Origin: Tiliqua scincoides
Lineage: Eukaryota; Chordata; Lepidosauria; Squamata; Scincidae
Length of the DNA: 64,000 nt
Direction: 5' to 3'
NCBI RefSeq assembly: GCF_035046505.1
Contig: NC_089826.1
Location: 71,483,254-71,547,253 of the forward strand
Shown: positions 49,201-61,200 of the stretch, piece after piece
Numbering within the stretch: position 1 is the first letter of the stretch
Layout of the letters: each line of letters opens with the position of its first letter
Program-made: the position numbers and the translations under genes
Notes under the pieces: model-generated
Seen by the model: the letters and a program-made list of their open reading frames with translations, nothing else
Database searches by the model: none
Told to the model about the DNA's origin: nothing

Positions 49201-52200
49201 TGAATTTGGTAAGTTCTTTTTTAAAGCCACCTAGAATAACAACCATCACCGCATTGTGGTGCAATGAATTCCACCACAATTCATTTTGTGCTAAACAAAG
49301 AAGTGCTTATTTTGCCTTTTTTGAATTTCCTACTAATCTGTTTCATTGGAGGACTCCCGATTCTGGTGTTGATAGGGCAAAGACATAAAAATTCAAATTT
49401 GTTTCATTCATAAGATTATACTGCATGTCTTTCTTCTTGGTTGTCTAAAAATAATAGACTCTTCCAGTACAGCTTATACTTCAAAAGCTGAGAAACTTAG
49501 GGTCCAATCCTATCCAACTTTCCTGCTCCTATGCAACTGCAATGCAGCCCCAAGGTAAGGGAACATATGTCCCCTCTCCACTGCAGGATGTAACACACAC
49601 CCCATTGGCATGGCTGCATCAGCGCTGGGAAGTTGGATAGGATTGGATCCTTAGTTGCTTGATTGCAGCCTAGTTTTCTTTAGGGCCCAATCCTATCCAA
49701 CTTTCCAGCACCAGTGCAACCGCAGTGCAGCCCCAAGATAAGGGAACAAATGTTCCCATACCTTGAGGAGGCCTCTGTGAATGCTTCCACACCACAGGAT
49801 GCAGTGCATGGCCAGTACTGAAAAATTTGGCCCCCATTCTATTATTGAATGGTCTAAAAGAATTTATGGAGCTCAGTCAGGCTAACATTTTTGAAAAAGG
49901 CAAATTAATGTTCTGTATAGAAAAGTTCTTTGAACTAGAATCATGTATAAATAAATAGCTAGCTAGTTTACAGCCCAATCCTATCCACACTTTCCTGGGA
50001 TTAAGCCCCCTTGACTCTAATGGAACTTACTTCTGAATGGACATGCATAGGATTGGGCTGTTAAATGGAGGAATATATTAACTATTGGTGGTTAAGCAGA
50101 AGAGCCTAGATCTAAAGAAGTTACTTTCTACTGAAGAAATAAAAGAAAGGACTGTTACAAGGGTAGTTATTGGGCACAAGCCACACCTTCTTTTCTCATA
50201 AAGAAGATTTCTTTGCTTGTGCCCTCCCTGAAATGGCTGGGAACAGGGACTGTGAGCAGGTATGAGTTTGTTGGTTTCCTCTGAAACATTTTAAATTAGA
50301 AGTGATGTTCTTTTGATGATAGAAGATAATCTTACTAAATACTATACAACTTTGCTATTTTTGAATTAAGTTTTACTCGTTTCCTATGTAGTAGTAGTAG
50401 TAGTAGTAGTTCCCAAGACCATGAAAAACCCTATGTTTAAGGTTGGAGAAATCCTAGACACCCATTACCTGAAGTACCAAAAAATTTGGATACTAATATG
50501 CAGGCATTTTGAGTAATTTTTTAAATAATACATCTCAGTATAAGACTGATGCTTAAAAATGAATGGTTGTTATTTTTTTTAGTTACGGAACTTAAGAATT
50601 GAAAATAGCCATCACTGGTACTTAAGAATTGAAAATAGCCATGATTGGAAAACTGTTGTTAACATGAGTATAAGTGTCATGTGTGCATTTTGAGATGTTA
50701 ATAAAATGCATTGAGTCTGATTATTGTCTCATTTAATTAGAAGTTTTTTTTAATGGCAGTTTTTAATGTCCTTGATTATTCTTTCTGTAAAGCATTAGTA
50801 AATTTACCAACTTTTTGGACTGTACCTTTAATTGTGGCAATGTGGAGCAGATAACTTTTATCTCTGCCTTGAAAAGCATCACCTGCCAATTCTTTAATAT
50901 CAAATTGCTATTAAAGGCATAGCTGGAGAAGAATGGCTGAAAGTTTGTAATTCTAAATTGGCTATTTTTGGAGTTTCTCAGTATTCCTATCCCTCAATTA
51001 AATTAGGGTTTTCTTTGCTGTTGAAGGGCAGAAAGCTCTCTTCTTCAGTGATGTAAGAGGATTGAACTTTACTCACAATACTTTCATGCTGTTATTTTAA
51101 AATACATGTTAAGAACTCCCATCTTCCTGTTTATACTCTTTCTAAACTATGGTTGAACAAAATCTTTTGATAAGAGCACTTCCTGTCAATAGCTTCTTAG
51201 CTACCTTTTCAGCTGGTTGACTTTTTGAAAAGACACTTCTTTCCCTCTTAAGGATCTTAATTCATTAAATTTGATGAAAATCCTAATTTCTTTGCAGTTA
51301 AAAAGAAATAATTACAAGTACTTTTTGAATTTAGAGTGTTCAAGAGGCTTGCTGCTCTGTGAGTGAAATTGACAAATTTAGAAGTGACTGAAATTGACTT
51401 GTGTAGGTTCCTGTTTTGGAAGGTGTTAGGCTTCTCCAGAGGCATTTCTGTAATCAGTTGATAATAATTGACTGATACCAACATGGGTTGGGAAGGCCAG
51501 GCAAGAACACAACCTGCAGTCAGATTAGGGCTGCATTCTAGGCACGTTTCATCTAAACACTGAACTCAGTGGTGTTTACTTGTGTGTAATCATAGTTGTA
51601 TTGAGTTGCAAGTCCCACTGAAGTTGATACAAGTTAGTTATGATTTCATTGATTTCAGTGGTGTTTTGTCAGGACTTATTTTCTTTAGATACAACCCAGG
51701 TTTTCAGCATCAGTTTGACAATTACATGACAATGACAATCACATACTTTAAAAAATAATAGTAATTTATGACTCTTATTTTTACTAATAATCTTTTAAAA
51801 TCACAGAGAGCAGTTCATAGTTGTTTTGTGAAGCTTCTAAAAATAACTTTATTTAATTGTTTCCCTTTGTTTAGGATATCCGGAAGTTCTTTGGGGTTGT
51901 AAATGTTGGAAAGAAACAATGTGATACTGCCAAAAGGAATGAGAAACCCAAAAATAAGGAGGGGACTTCGGGTGAGAAGTCAAAATCAAAGGAAATCAAG
52001 GTTGGGTGAAAATTTTTATATATTCTTTCTGGGGTTTGAATTTGATTTTGCCATCTGCTTGTTTCCTTGCTTTTCTCTTTTGGGGTTCCTCTTTTTAGTT
52101 CCCCAGTGGTTTCTATAAGGAGTGTTTGAAACATCCTTCTGTCAATGTTATTGTAGAAGTCAAAGAACCATGTCTTTAATTCTGCATGGTTGTGAAGTTG

Positions 52201-55200
52201 TGTTACTTAAACAGCTTCACTTGCTTCCTGCAAAATACTTGCTCCCTATCTAATCACTTTTCTTTCCCCCCAAACCACTAGTCCAACTATCCCAGTACAA
52301 TCTCCTTTGAGTGGCTTTGGTTCTTCAAGGTCTGAGGCAGTTGTCGTTCCTAGCCAAGATCCATATATGATTGGATTGAATCCAGCTCTTTCTGCATGCA
52401 AAATATGTGCTTTATAAAGGACCTTGGGTTCACAAGCTAATTGCAGTCTTGTTAGTGTGCCATCTCTCCTGCTGGGAGTGGGCTCTTCAGATTTATTCAT
52501 TTAGAAATCATGGCTTGTCCTAGATGAGTGGATAATAGCATGGTTGGTTAAAAAAGGTAAATAACCTTTTGTGTTTTTGGAGAAAGTAGACCTAATTCTA
52601 AACATGAGCTGCTAAATTGATGTGTTTTGGATTGAGATGTTAGAATGGGAAGAGAGCCAATTTTCAGTTTTATACTTGGATTGCTTCTGATGCAGATGGG
52701 TCTTGTCATATCTGGTAGCTTGTCACTCAGTCACAAAATATATTTGGTTCAGACTGTTTTGTATATAGTGCCTTATTTTAAAGGAGTTGCGGGCTGAATT
52801 ATTGAGCCAAGGCTCATTATTTTATGCTTTTGATAAAGTTTAGGGGATCAAAAATACTTTTGGGGAATAAGAACCAAGATGCCAGTGATTAAATGATAAT
52901 CAGAGATGCTCTTCATCCATATGTGAAATGCTTTCATTTTCCATAATTACTTGGTGCATTGTATGAAAGAAATATGCTTTTGTATGTTTGAAAGAAGGGT
53001 AACCATGGGATTGTGCCTACATTTGAAATCTAGCAGAGATGTACATTGAATTTGTTCAGGGTGGTGGTGTTATGCAGCAGTGGGATGTGATGAAAGTTGA
53101 TCTACTAGTATTGTATTGGCTTATGCCTCTTGAGTTAGTAATAAGAACAACACTGGAAAAATTATTTTGATGAATAACTAATGAACTGTTGCAATCAGGT
53201 GAAGAATTCATCTTATGAAGAGGCTTTTAAGCAAAAGCAAGTGAACAAAAAAAAGAGGATAATCTACGATTCAGGTAACATGTCATTGCTTTTTTGTACT
53301 ATTTCATAGCTTGGAGTAGAAAGTTTTCTTTTAGATCTGGGGAAAGGCTCATCATTTGTCAGCTGGACCAACAGAGATATAGTCTCTGTGTTGTCCAGCT
53401 GGTCCTTAGATTATCCACCAGGGAGACCAAGGCTACAATTCTATTCATGTTTACCTTAGAATGAATTCCACTGAACTCAGTGGAACTTATTTCTGAGGAG
53501 ACACACATGGCATTGTGGTGCAAGGCTATCTCTGCCCTGAACCCAGATTGAAATGGGTCCAGATAATCCATTTATTTCAGTATACCTTGTAGTTGAAATG
53601 CAGCCACCCATTTAATTGCCTTGCCCAGAAATGGGAAATTCAAGACTGTCTGGTAATTATCCAATATGTTGGATCCAGAGAGGACTTCTTCAGGAGGGCT
53701 TCTTCATCGGGTGGCTTCTTCTTCACTGCCAGTTTTACCACCACTGGCAACACTCCCTCCATCACAGATGAATTTACCACCTTCACCATCCATTTGACTA
53801 GTCCGCCCCCCCCCCGACTGAATAAACCTAAACTGAACAAAGGTCAAATGACTTCCTGTTCCAAATGTACCTGTCCGCATTCTCAGGTTGTGCAATCTAA
53901 AAAGAATCTCAGCCAACAGGCATCTTGGGAACATCGACTGGCACTATTAATATGGTGTCAAAGTAATGATGGATGCCGGCATTATTACCTGCTTAGCAAG
54001 TTGGTCACAGTAAGCTAATGAGCTGTTCTCTCTTCCCTGAGGAATTACTGTGAAGCAATACAGGCTGAAACTCAGGGGAGGGTATAGACATAACCTTTTT
54101 TCCTATGAGTTTTTCAAAGTCTGTATGGAAGAATCAAATGTGTTTAACTTGTGTTTAAATGCAGATTCTGAAGAGGAAGTGCAGTTGGTTAAAAAATCTA
54201 AGAAGCCACCTGATAGAAAACAGATTTCAAAATCTGATAACACTCTAAAGAAAGAACCTGTTGTTTATGTTTCAGAAACAGGTAATGTGTTCGCCATTAC
54301 AGTGCTAGAGCCTGGGTGCATTTATGTGTAGAAATGCTTTTAGTGTTTGCTTAAATTTAGGCTATGTAGTACAAAGGAGATTTTAAAAAATAAACCAACT
54401 ATTTTTAGTCATAGAGCACAGAAGTTGGTTTTTGATTTGAATATGAGCTTCTCTGTTTCCTTTTTTTATGTGTCCTATTGGCTTCTGTCGGACCAAGACT
54501 CTTGAACTTTTAACATCTTTGGTTCTTAATATCTGCTGTATTATATAAAAACAGAAACTGTGATTCCTTAGGTAACAATTACTTTATGGTGTGCAATGAA
54601 TCGGTGGAATTGCTTGCCACAGGATTTTGTGATAATGCCTGGCCTAGAGATGGTTGAAAGAGGAATGGACAAATTTATGGAGGAAACGTCTACCACGTTG
54701 CAAGCCATGATGACTATATGCAACCTCTGGGTTTATAGGTAGCCTAGCTCTGAATGCCAAATTTAAGGTGTGACCACAGGATATAGGTATCTTGTCATGA
54801 ATGGTGAATGTCATCTGTTGGGCCATTGTAAGATACAGGAAACTGGAGTAGATGGGCCCTTGGCCTGATTCATTAGGGTGGCTTTTATGTTCTTTCATAA
54901 TATGGAATTCCTGTTGTATGAATAGTTTCCTTTAGGACGTGTTTAGACTGTTTTTTTCTTATCTATTTAAAAAAGAGAGTGTTTGAGAGAGAGGGAGGAT
55001 GGCTCTACATCATATTTGTACTTTTAGTGCATGGTTGTGTGAGTAGGGATTGTTTAATGGTATAGATGTTGGCATAATAGTTGATCTGATTTAATTATAA
55101 AGAAGTGTGTGTATTTACCTGTGACAAGATTACTGAATAGTACTGGAATTAAAATGTAGTTTATGTGGAGGAAAAGTCTCTTTGGGGGAGCAAATCCTAA

Positions 55201-58200
55201 GTGAGACAGAGACATTTCTGATGTGAAATTTGTTTGTGAGCTTGAGTGGGAATTATGTTTTGAACACATTCAGCAATTTGGGAAAAAATTTGAGTAAACA
55301 AGCTGAATAAAGCTGTCTTATGCAGGCTTAAGTACATAGATAAGATAATTGGTAGATGTGAAGGTTTTTTTTCCATGTTGTCTCTTTGTACAGGTTGCAA
55401 TCCTTCACATGTTTGCTTGGCATAAGACCCCACTTAAATCAGGAACAAATGGAGACATTATGTTTATTTCAACAAGTTGCGCCTATACTTAATAGAGCCT
55501 GACATTGTCATGATAAACAAGTGCTGAAATATTCTTGATATGGTTAGCTAGATCTCGTTTTGCTTCCAAAAGTTTCACAGTTCCAGAACTACACATAGCC
55601 AGACTGTAATTATGGGCTGAAACATGTAAATAGGTCTTTCAAGGTAGTTTGCAGGTTGAAAAGTAGGGTCTAATCAGCCTACAAAATTGTCTAATCCACA
55701 GCAATGTTTTATTAGTTTGTTTGCTCATTATATACTTGTTAATCATTTGTGGACTAAAAGAGAGAGACGATAACTTTTTTGAAAGCTTCCCTGCCTGAAA
55801 AGGATTTCTTACTTGTCCCTAGCAGGCAGTGAAGACTGTTGGTAAGACTGGTATAAATTTTGAATTACCTATATGGTCTTACAGTCACCTGTCCCTTTCC
55901 ACATGCGGTTGTCAGCCACATACAGAAAAAGCAGTGTTAAAATTTCTTAGGTACCATGTTAGGCAGGCTATGGGATGGATAGATAATGTTGTACTGACAG
56001 AGTAAGGGAGAATAAAGAAGCTGCAAACTTGGCAGGACAACTTCTAATGCTTGAAAACTGTTCATGTTGAGATTTAGATGGAAGAGTTTTAGTTTCCCAG
56101 CACTGATGATGCCCTTGGGGTTGTGCCTGGAGGCAAGGCAACCTGAGTTATTCTGTATTGCATAACTTTAGAAGGTGCAGTCAATGTTTTCTGTATGTGA
56201 CATGTTAGAAAACATGGATCAAGGTTAATCATGAAATAGTTCAGTTGCATCTCAAACTTACTCTTATTGAATAATCACAGGTCTGCTAAAGGGCAAGGTT
56301 GACGTAAACTTTTTTTTCTAAATTTTATTGTATTGCACAAACAAAACAAAACAAAGAGAATATTGCATCGATACGTGCTTATGAATTACTTTTTTAAAAA
56401 AGGGAAAAAATATTTATACATATACACAACCAGAGTATCTACATATCAACACTTCATGCGGCTTATTATGTCAAGGAATGGCCTCCAGATATCCTCAAAT
56501 AAATGGGTTGACATAAAATGTAATTGAAGCAATCTTGGAATTCAAGGCTTAGCAACTTCATTTGATGTGTGTGATGCATAACTGTTTTGTCCACTCAGAG
56601 CAGTGTTTTGGTAGCCAAGTGACGTGACTTTCAGCTGTGTATTGAATGAACTCAATAGTTGTTTGTTGGTCTAGAACAGGGGAGGGCAAACCGTGGCCTG
56701 GGGGCCAGATCCGGCATCCACACAGATCTGTCTGCCCAGTGAACGGGACCTTTTGGTTCTGTGTGGCTGCCAAGGAATGTCTTCCCTGTTTGGAGGACAG
56801 GGATTCTTTGTGCAGTCATGTCTGCTGGAACGTCCTGTTGCGTGGCATTCTTGGATGCCGGACAGACAGCGCAACTACCCAGAGCATCCCTGTCCTCCAA
56901 ATGGGGAGGACATTGCTTGTCAGCCGCGCCGAATGCTTGGGTGCAGTCCAGATGGGGACCACTTTCTGGGTGCATAGTGCCGGTAAGTTTGAACACCGCT
57001 GGTCTAGAAACAGAGGAAAAAGGGTATTTAGTATGCATAGTGGATTCTTGTAATGGCTAATGTTCTGGTTTTCAAACTCATTCAGATTTTCAGAGGTAAT
57101 GTTTAGGTCTTTCAGACTGCAGGCTTTCTTTCTACATTATAACTAGTGTCATCAGAACTATATAAACTCTTCTGCTATTTTGCTGTCATAGTTAGTTCCC
57201 AATTAGGAGAATTTGTTTTGGAGGAAGAGGGAAAACAGTTACCATACAGATAGTACTATGCTTGTGCATACTGAGTTAGGAAGAATTGAGACCAAAATAT
57301 TTTTGGTCTCTCACTAAATCTGGTCCAGTAATGTGCAGCATTTCACTTTTTGAAGCAGTAGTAAAACTCTTCACTTAGAAACGGTTGCAATTGTCTGTCT
57401 GAACCTAGTCCTATAAAAAGGTAAGCTGTGATCCTCATTTGCTTCTGGAGTGGTTTGTGGATTGTAACATTTTAAACACCTTTTAAAATGGAAGCTTTAA
57501 GGCTTAATATTTATTTTTTGTTTACCAATGTAAAGAATCTTTAATTTTTTATGGGAAGTTTTTTGGCTTCCTCAAATTCTATAGTATATGGGGGATATAG
57601 TTCATGTAAAAAAATTATTTTTAACAGGATGTGTTCTACAGGTCATTAGGTTTATCATTTTAATCCCTATTAAACACATTTCATCATTACACTGTTTGGT
57701 TACACCTGCTTTCTTTCCTTTTAGACCATTGATTTGTTAAGGACAGAACATAGTGTAACTCACAAGTAATGGGAAAAGGAAGTGCAATTTTATAAATACT
57801 TCCATTGCTAACCAGTCTTGGTTAGATTAATTCAGTATGTTGGGAGACGTCCAAATTATTGTACCTGTTAAGTATCTCTTCCACCGTAGTGTTCTCGTGA
57901 AGTATGGGACCTTGAGTGTTGTTTGCAGAAGATGACCTGTTAATTTTGCATTGAACCTTGCCCAGTGTCATAAAGTGCTTTCAGTCGGCAAGAGCATTGA
58001 CTTTTGTTCTAATAGAGCTTAGTGCTTTTCTGACTATTCTTAGTACACAGTTATTATGTATATGCGTTTTGACTGTATTTGTTCATATCAGAGTACCATT
58101 TTGAAGTTTTCTTCTATTCACCCTTTTCACACAGAATTGACTTAAATTGTTATAAATCTTGTTGCATTATCAGAGTCAGCAGAAATTTGAGACTGTCATC

Positions 58201-61200
58201 CATGTTTCATTGATTATATTCTCTCCTAAATGAAGAATAGGACAATAATGAAAGGGAAACAAAAAAAGGGGTTTGGCATTTAATATATTGCAGGTATTAG
58301 GCAAACACATAGCAATTTGGAGTCCATTAGAAGGGATAAGTATGTGAAGAATAGAGTAACTGCCTTGGCTGATGTCTGGAAACCTGTCTGACGCACATAC
58401 ATGCCATCCTAATTCCACAAAAGTTAGCAAAATGGCTTTATAGCAGTACTTTTCACCCAGAAGTACTAGTACTGCTAATGGTGGCAGGTGGTACTTGGCC
58501 CTACTGCCAAGGCAACCATGTGGTATTGCCCTGCCTGGCTCAGCCCAAATGTGCTGGAAGTGGAGATGGCTGGGGCATGAGTTGACTGTGCAGCTGCTTG
58601 TCCTTCAGAAGAGGAACAGTTTGGGGAAGGAAGGTGCCCCAACTATGGGGCAACCTGTCCTCTTATGTGTACATAGAATGATTCTGCTGGCAGTGCTGTT
58701 ATGTGCAAAAGTGGTACCCCAAAAGAGTGGAACTTTGAAAAGAGGTACCTGCAAAAAGATTTTTATTTAATAGGCCTACTTTATAGCTTGTTTTGGAGCT
58801 GAAAAGGGAAAGATCTTCCAAGAAAGAGGGAGTACTAGTTACTCACATTTATGAAACTTGCAAGTTATATTTTTTGGATCCAAGTGCAAGGATAGCAGGA
58901 TGACAGTTGCTGCGATGTGAAGGTTCATGTCTGTTTTTAGTTTTTCCAGTGCAGTAATAAAATGGGATTAATACCGGACTAGACTGAGTGAATCAATTTT
59001 ATGTTTTTATGATAGCAGAGGAGTTTGACATTTTAGATAAGGCAGTTATAATTATATTGGTTTAAAGTGTGTGCTGGTGTTGCATTTGGTATTGAACTGT
59101 AATTCCAAAGTCTATATAGGAAGTGTGTACAATTGGGAATAAGACTTCCAGGTGGGGATTGCTGTTTTCACCAGCATTTCAAGATTTTTGGCTAGAGTTC
59201 TAGGTTTTATAATGCATGTAGGATATTGGTAACTGTCCCACCTATATTAAAATGCATGTTTGCTTCAAACATTGATGTTACTGTGAATACTTGGGCTCTC
59301 TTCCTGTTAGGAATTTTGGATGTGCTTGTACCCCCCTCACTGGTGTTAACTCCAGGTTGTCTGGCATCCTCAGTAATGAGTAGTAATATGGCTATGAGTA
59401 ATAGGACCCCTATAATCTGGAAGAGGTGAAAAGCAAGGGTACTTTCCTGCTCCTTGGGTGTTCTTTGAAAAGCAAGGGAATGGTAGTGCTGTTGGAACAG
59501 CTCTCTACCAGTTTTGTGGCCTTGGCAAATGTCCAGTCTTGCCAACCTTGCCCTGCAGCTTTTCTTTGTAGGGCATTTGGCTGTATCATGTTTGTTTGAA
59601 TGTGGCACTGTCCACCTGATTTTCACCCACAGTCTCCAGTTCTCTCAGATGATATATTGGGTGGTTAGAGAGACAGTGCATTCAAATAAATGCCAAATTT
59701 ATTAGTAATATTTTTTTAGGCAGTGAGGGTGAGGACGTGTCTGCAAGAGCCCAAAATTCATGCCAGGTTGAGAGTTCTTCTTGGAATGTAGAACCTGATG
59801 ACACCCTTCCACTTTTCATCTTGTAGAAAATGTTGTGAAACATTAAGCAGTAAAGAAGAGTTAGAATAAAGGTATTGCTGTTTAGTGTCTTGGCCCTGAA
59901 GCGTTGCTGCTTGCTATTCTTTCACTCAGATGAAGACGAAGATTTTGTTAATAAGAAGGCTTCCCAAAAACCCAAGGAGAATGGGACATCTTCAAGCATT
60001 TGTCTAGGAACTTCTGGACCACCAAAGACAGATCTAAAACAGAAAATAAAAAGTAAACCCATGTCCCCTATGAAACTGACACCAACTTCTGCAATAGATT
60101 TCTTTGGAACTGGGAGCATTCAGCGATCTGAGAAGAAATTGGTATCAAGCAAACGAAAAGAAGTAAGTAATGCAAAATTGTGGCTGCTTTTTTCCATGTA
60201 GCTGATGCATACTTACGAGCAAAGAAAACTTTGAGTGTTATGAAAATTACAGTTGTGTGTTTTGATTCAGCTACACCTTATGGTGGAAGGGTAGTGAGTG
60301 AGTGCTGTGAGTGAGTGAGTGAGTGCTGTTGAAGAGGAGACCAAAACTGCTTTATTTTAGCACTTTGGTTTTCTTTAGTTTTTGGTGCCTTCCAGTAAAA
60401 GGTGGAATTGCTGTTAAAAAATTTGAATTGCAACTTTATGATTGAGAAAACAAAATTAATTTACTTGAACTATTGCACAGTTTGACATTTAACAAGTTTT
60501 TTAAAAATTGTAATTATCTAAAATTATCATAAAACAGGAGATGGGTTTAAATTTATATTTAAATTAAAGGCAGGAGGTCTGGTCTAGAGGGTAGAGCCTC
60601 CGTCTGCCTGAAGATAACATCCACAAGGTCGCCAGTTCAAGGCCACCGGCACCGTGCGACCTTGAAGCAGCTGACAAGCTGAAGCCGAGCTATTCCATCT
60701 GCTCTGAGCATGGGAGGATGGAGGCCAGAATGTGAAGCCTGATCGGAATGAAACACCTTGAATGTAGTGGTTCTTGAAAGAAAGAAACTTCTTTCAAATT
60801 GTAAAAATCCCTATTTAATAAGGGATTTAGATAAAGCCTGCCTATGTAAACCGCCTTGAATAAAGTCTTGAATAAAGACCAAGAAAGGCGGTATATAAAT
60901 ACCTGTTGTTGTTGTTGTTGTTGTTGTTGTTATAATAACTCTCAATGGCCTATATCTCAGAAATCTGTTGGGAAAGAGAGACTTTTGTGACCTACAAAGA
61001 CCAGGGTGAATCTGGCATATTTCTATGGGGAGGAAATGCCACAAATGTGGAGCCATCACTGAAACTTTCTTTTCTTTCTAAACAATGCTGTTACATTTGT
61101 GATAAGTCTATTGTCATTGGTGTATACAGGTTGAGTCTCATTATTCCGAAGGGTTCTGTTCCCCAGAACTCACTTGAATGGCAAAAATCCGCACTAAAGC

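Larger units (their letters stand above)
54282..59929 (+). other. RFC1: RFC1 intron 4
   Basis: Contains an old CR1/L2-type fragment (54593-54900), a hAT MITE (56677-57001) and an AT-rich LINE-like stretch (about 56300-56525). The rest shows nothing recognisable. Confidence 0.5.

Noticed and set aside
56646-57060. Several 90-135-residue ORFs on both strands in RFC1 intron 4
   Set aside because: They coincide with the GC-rich hAT MITE 56677-57001.
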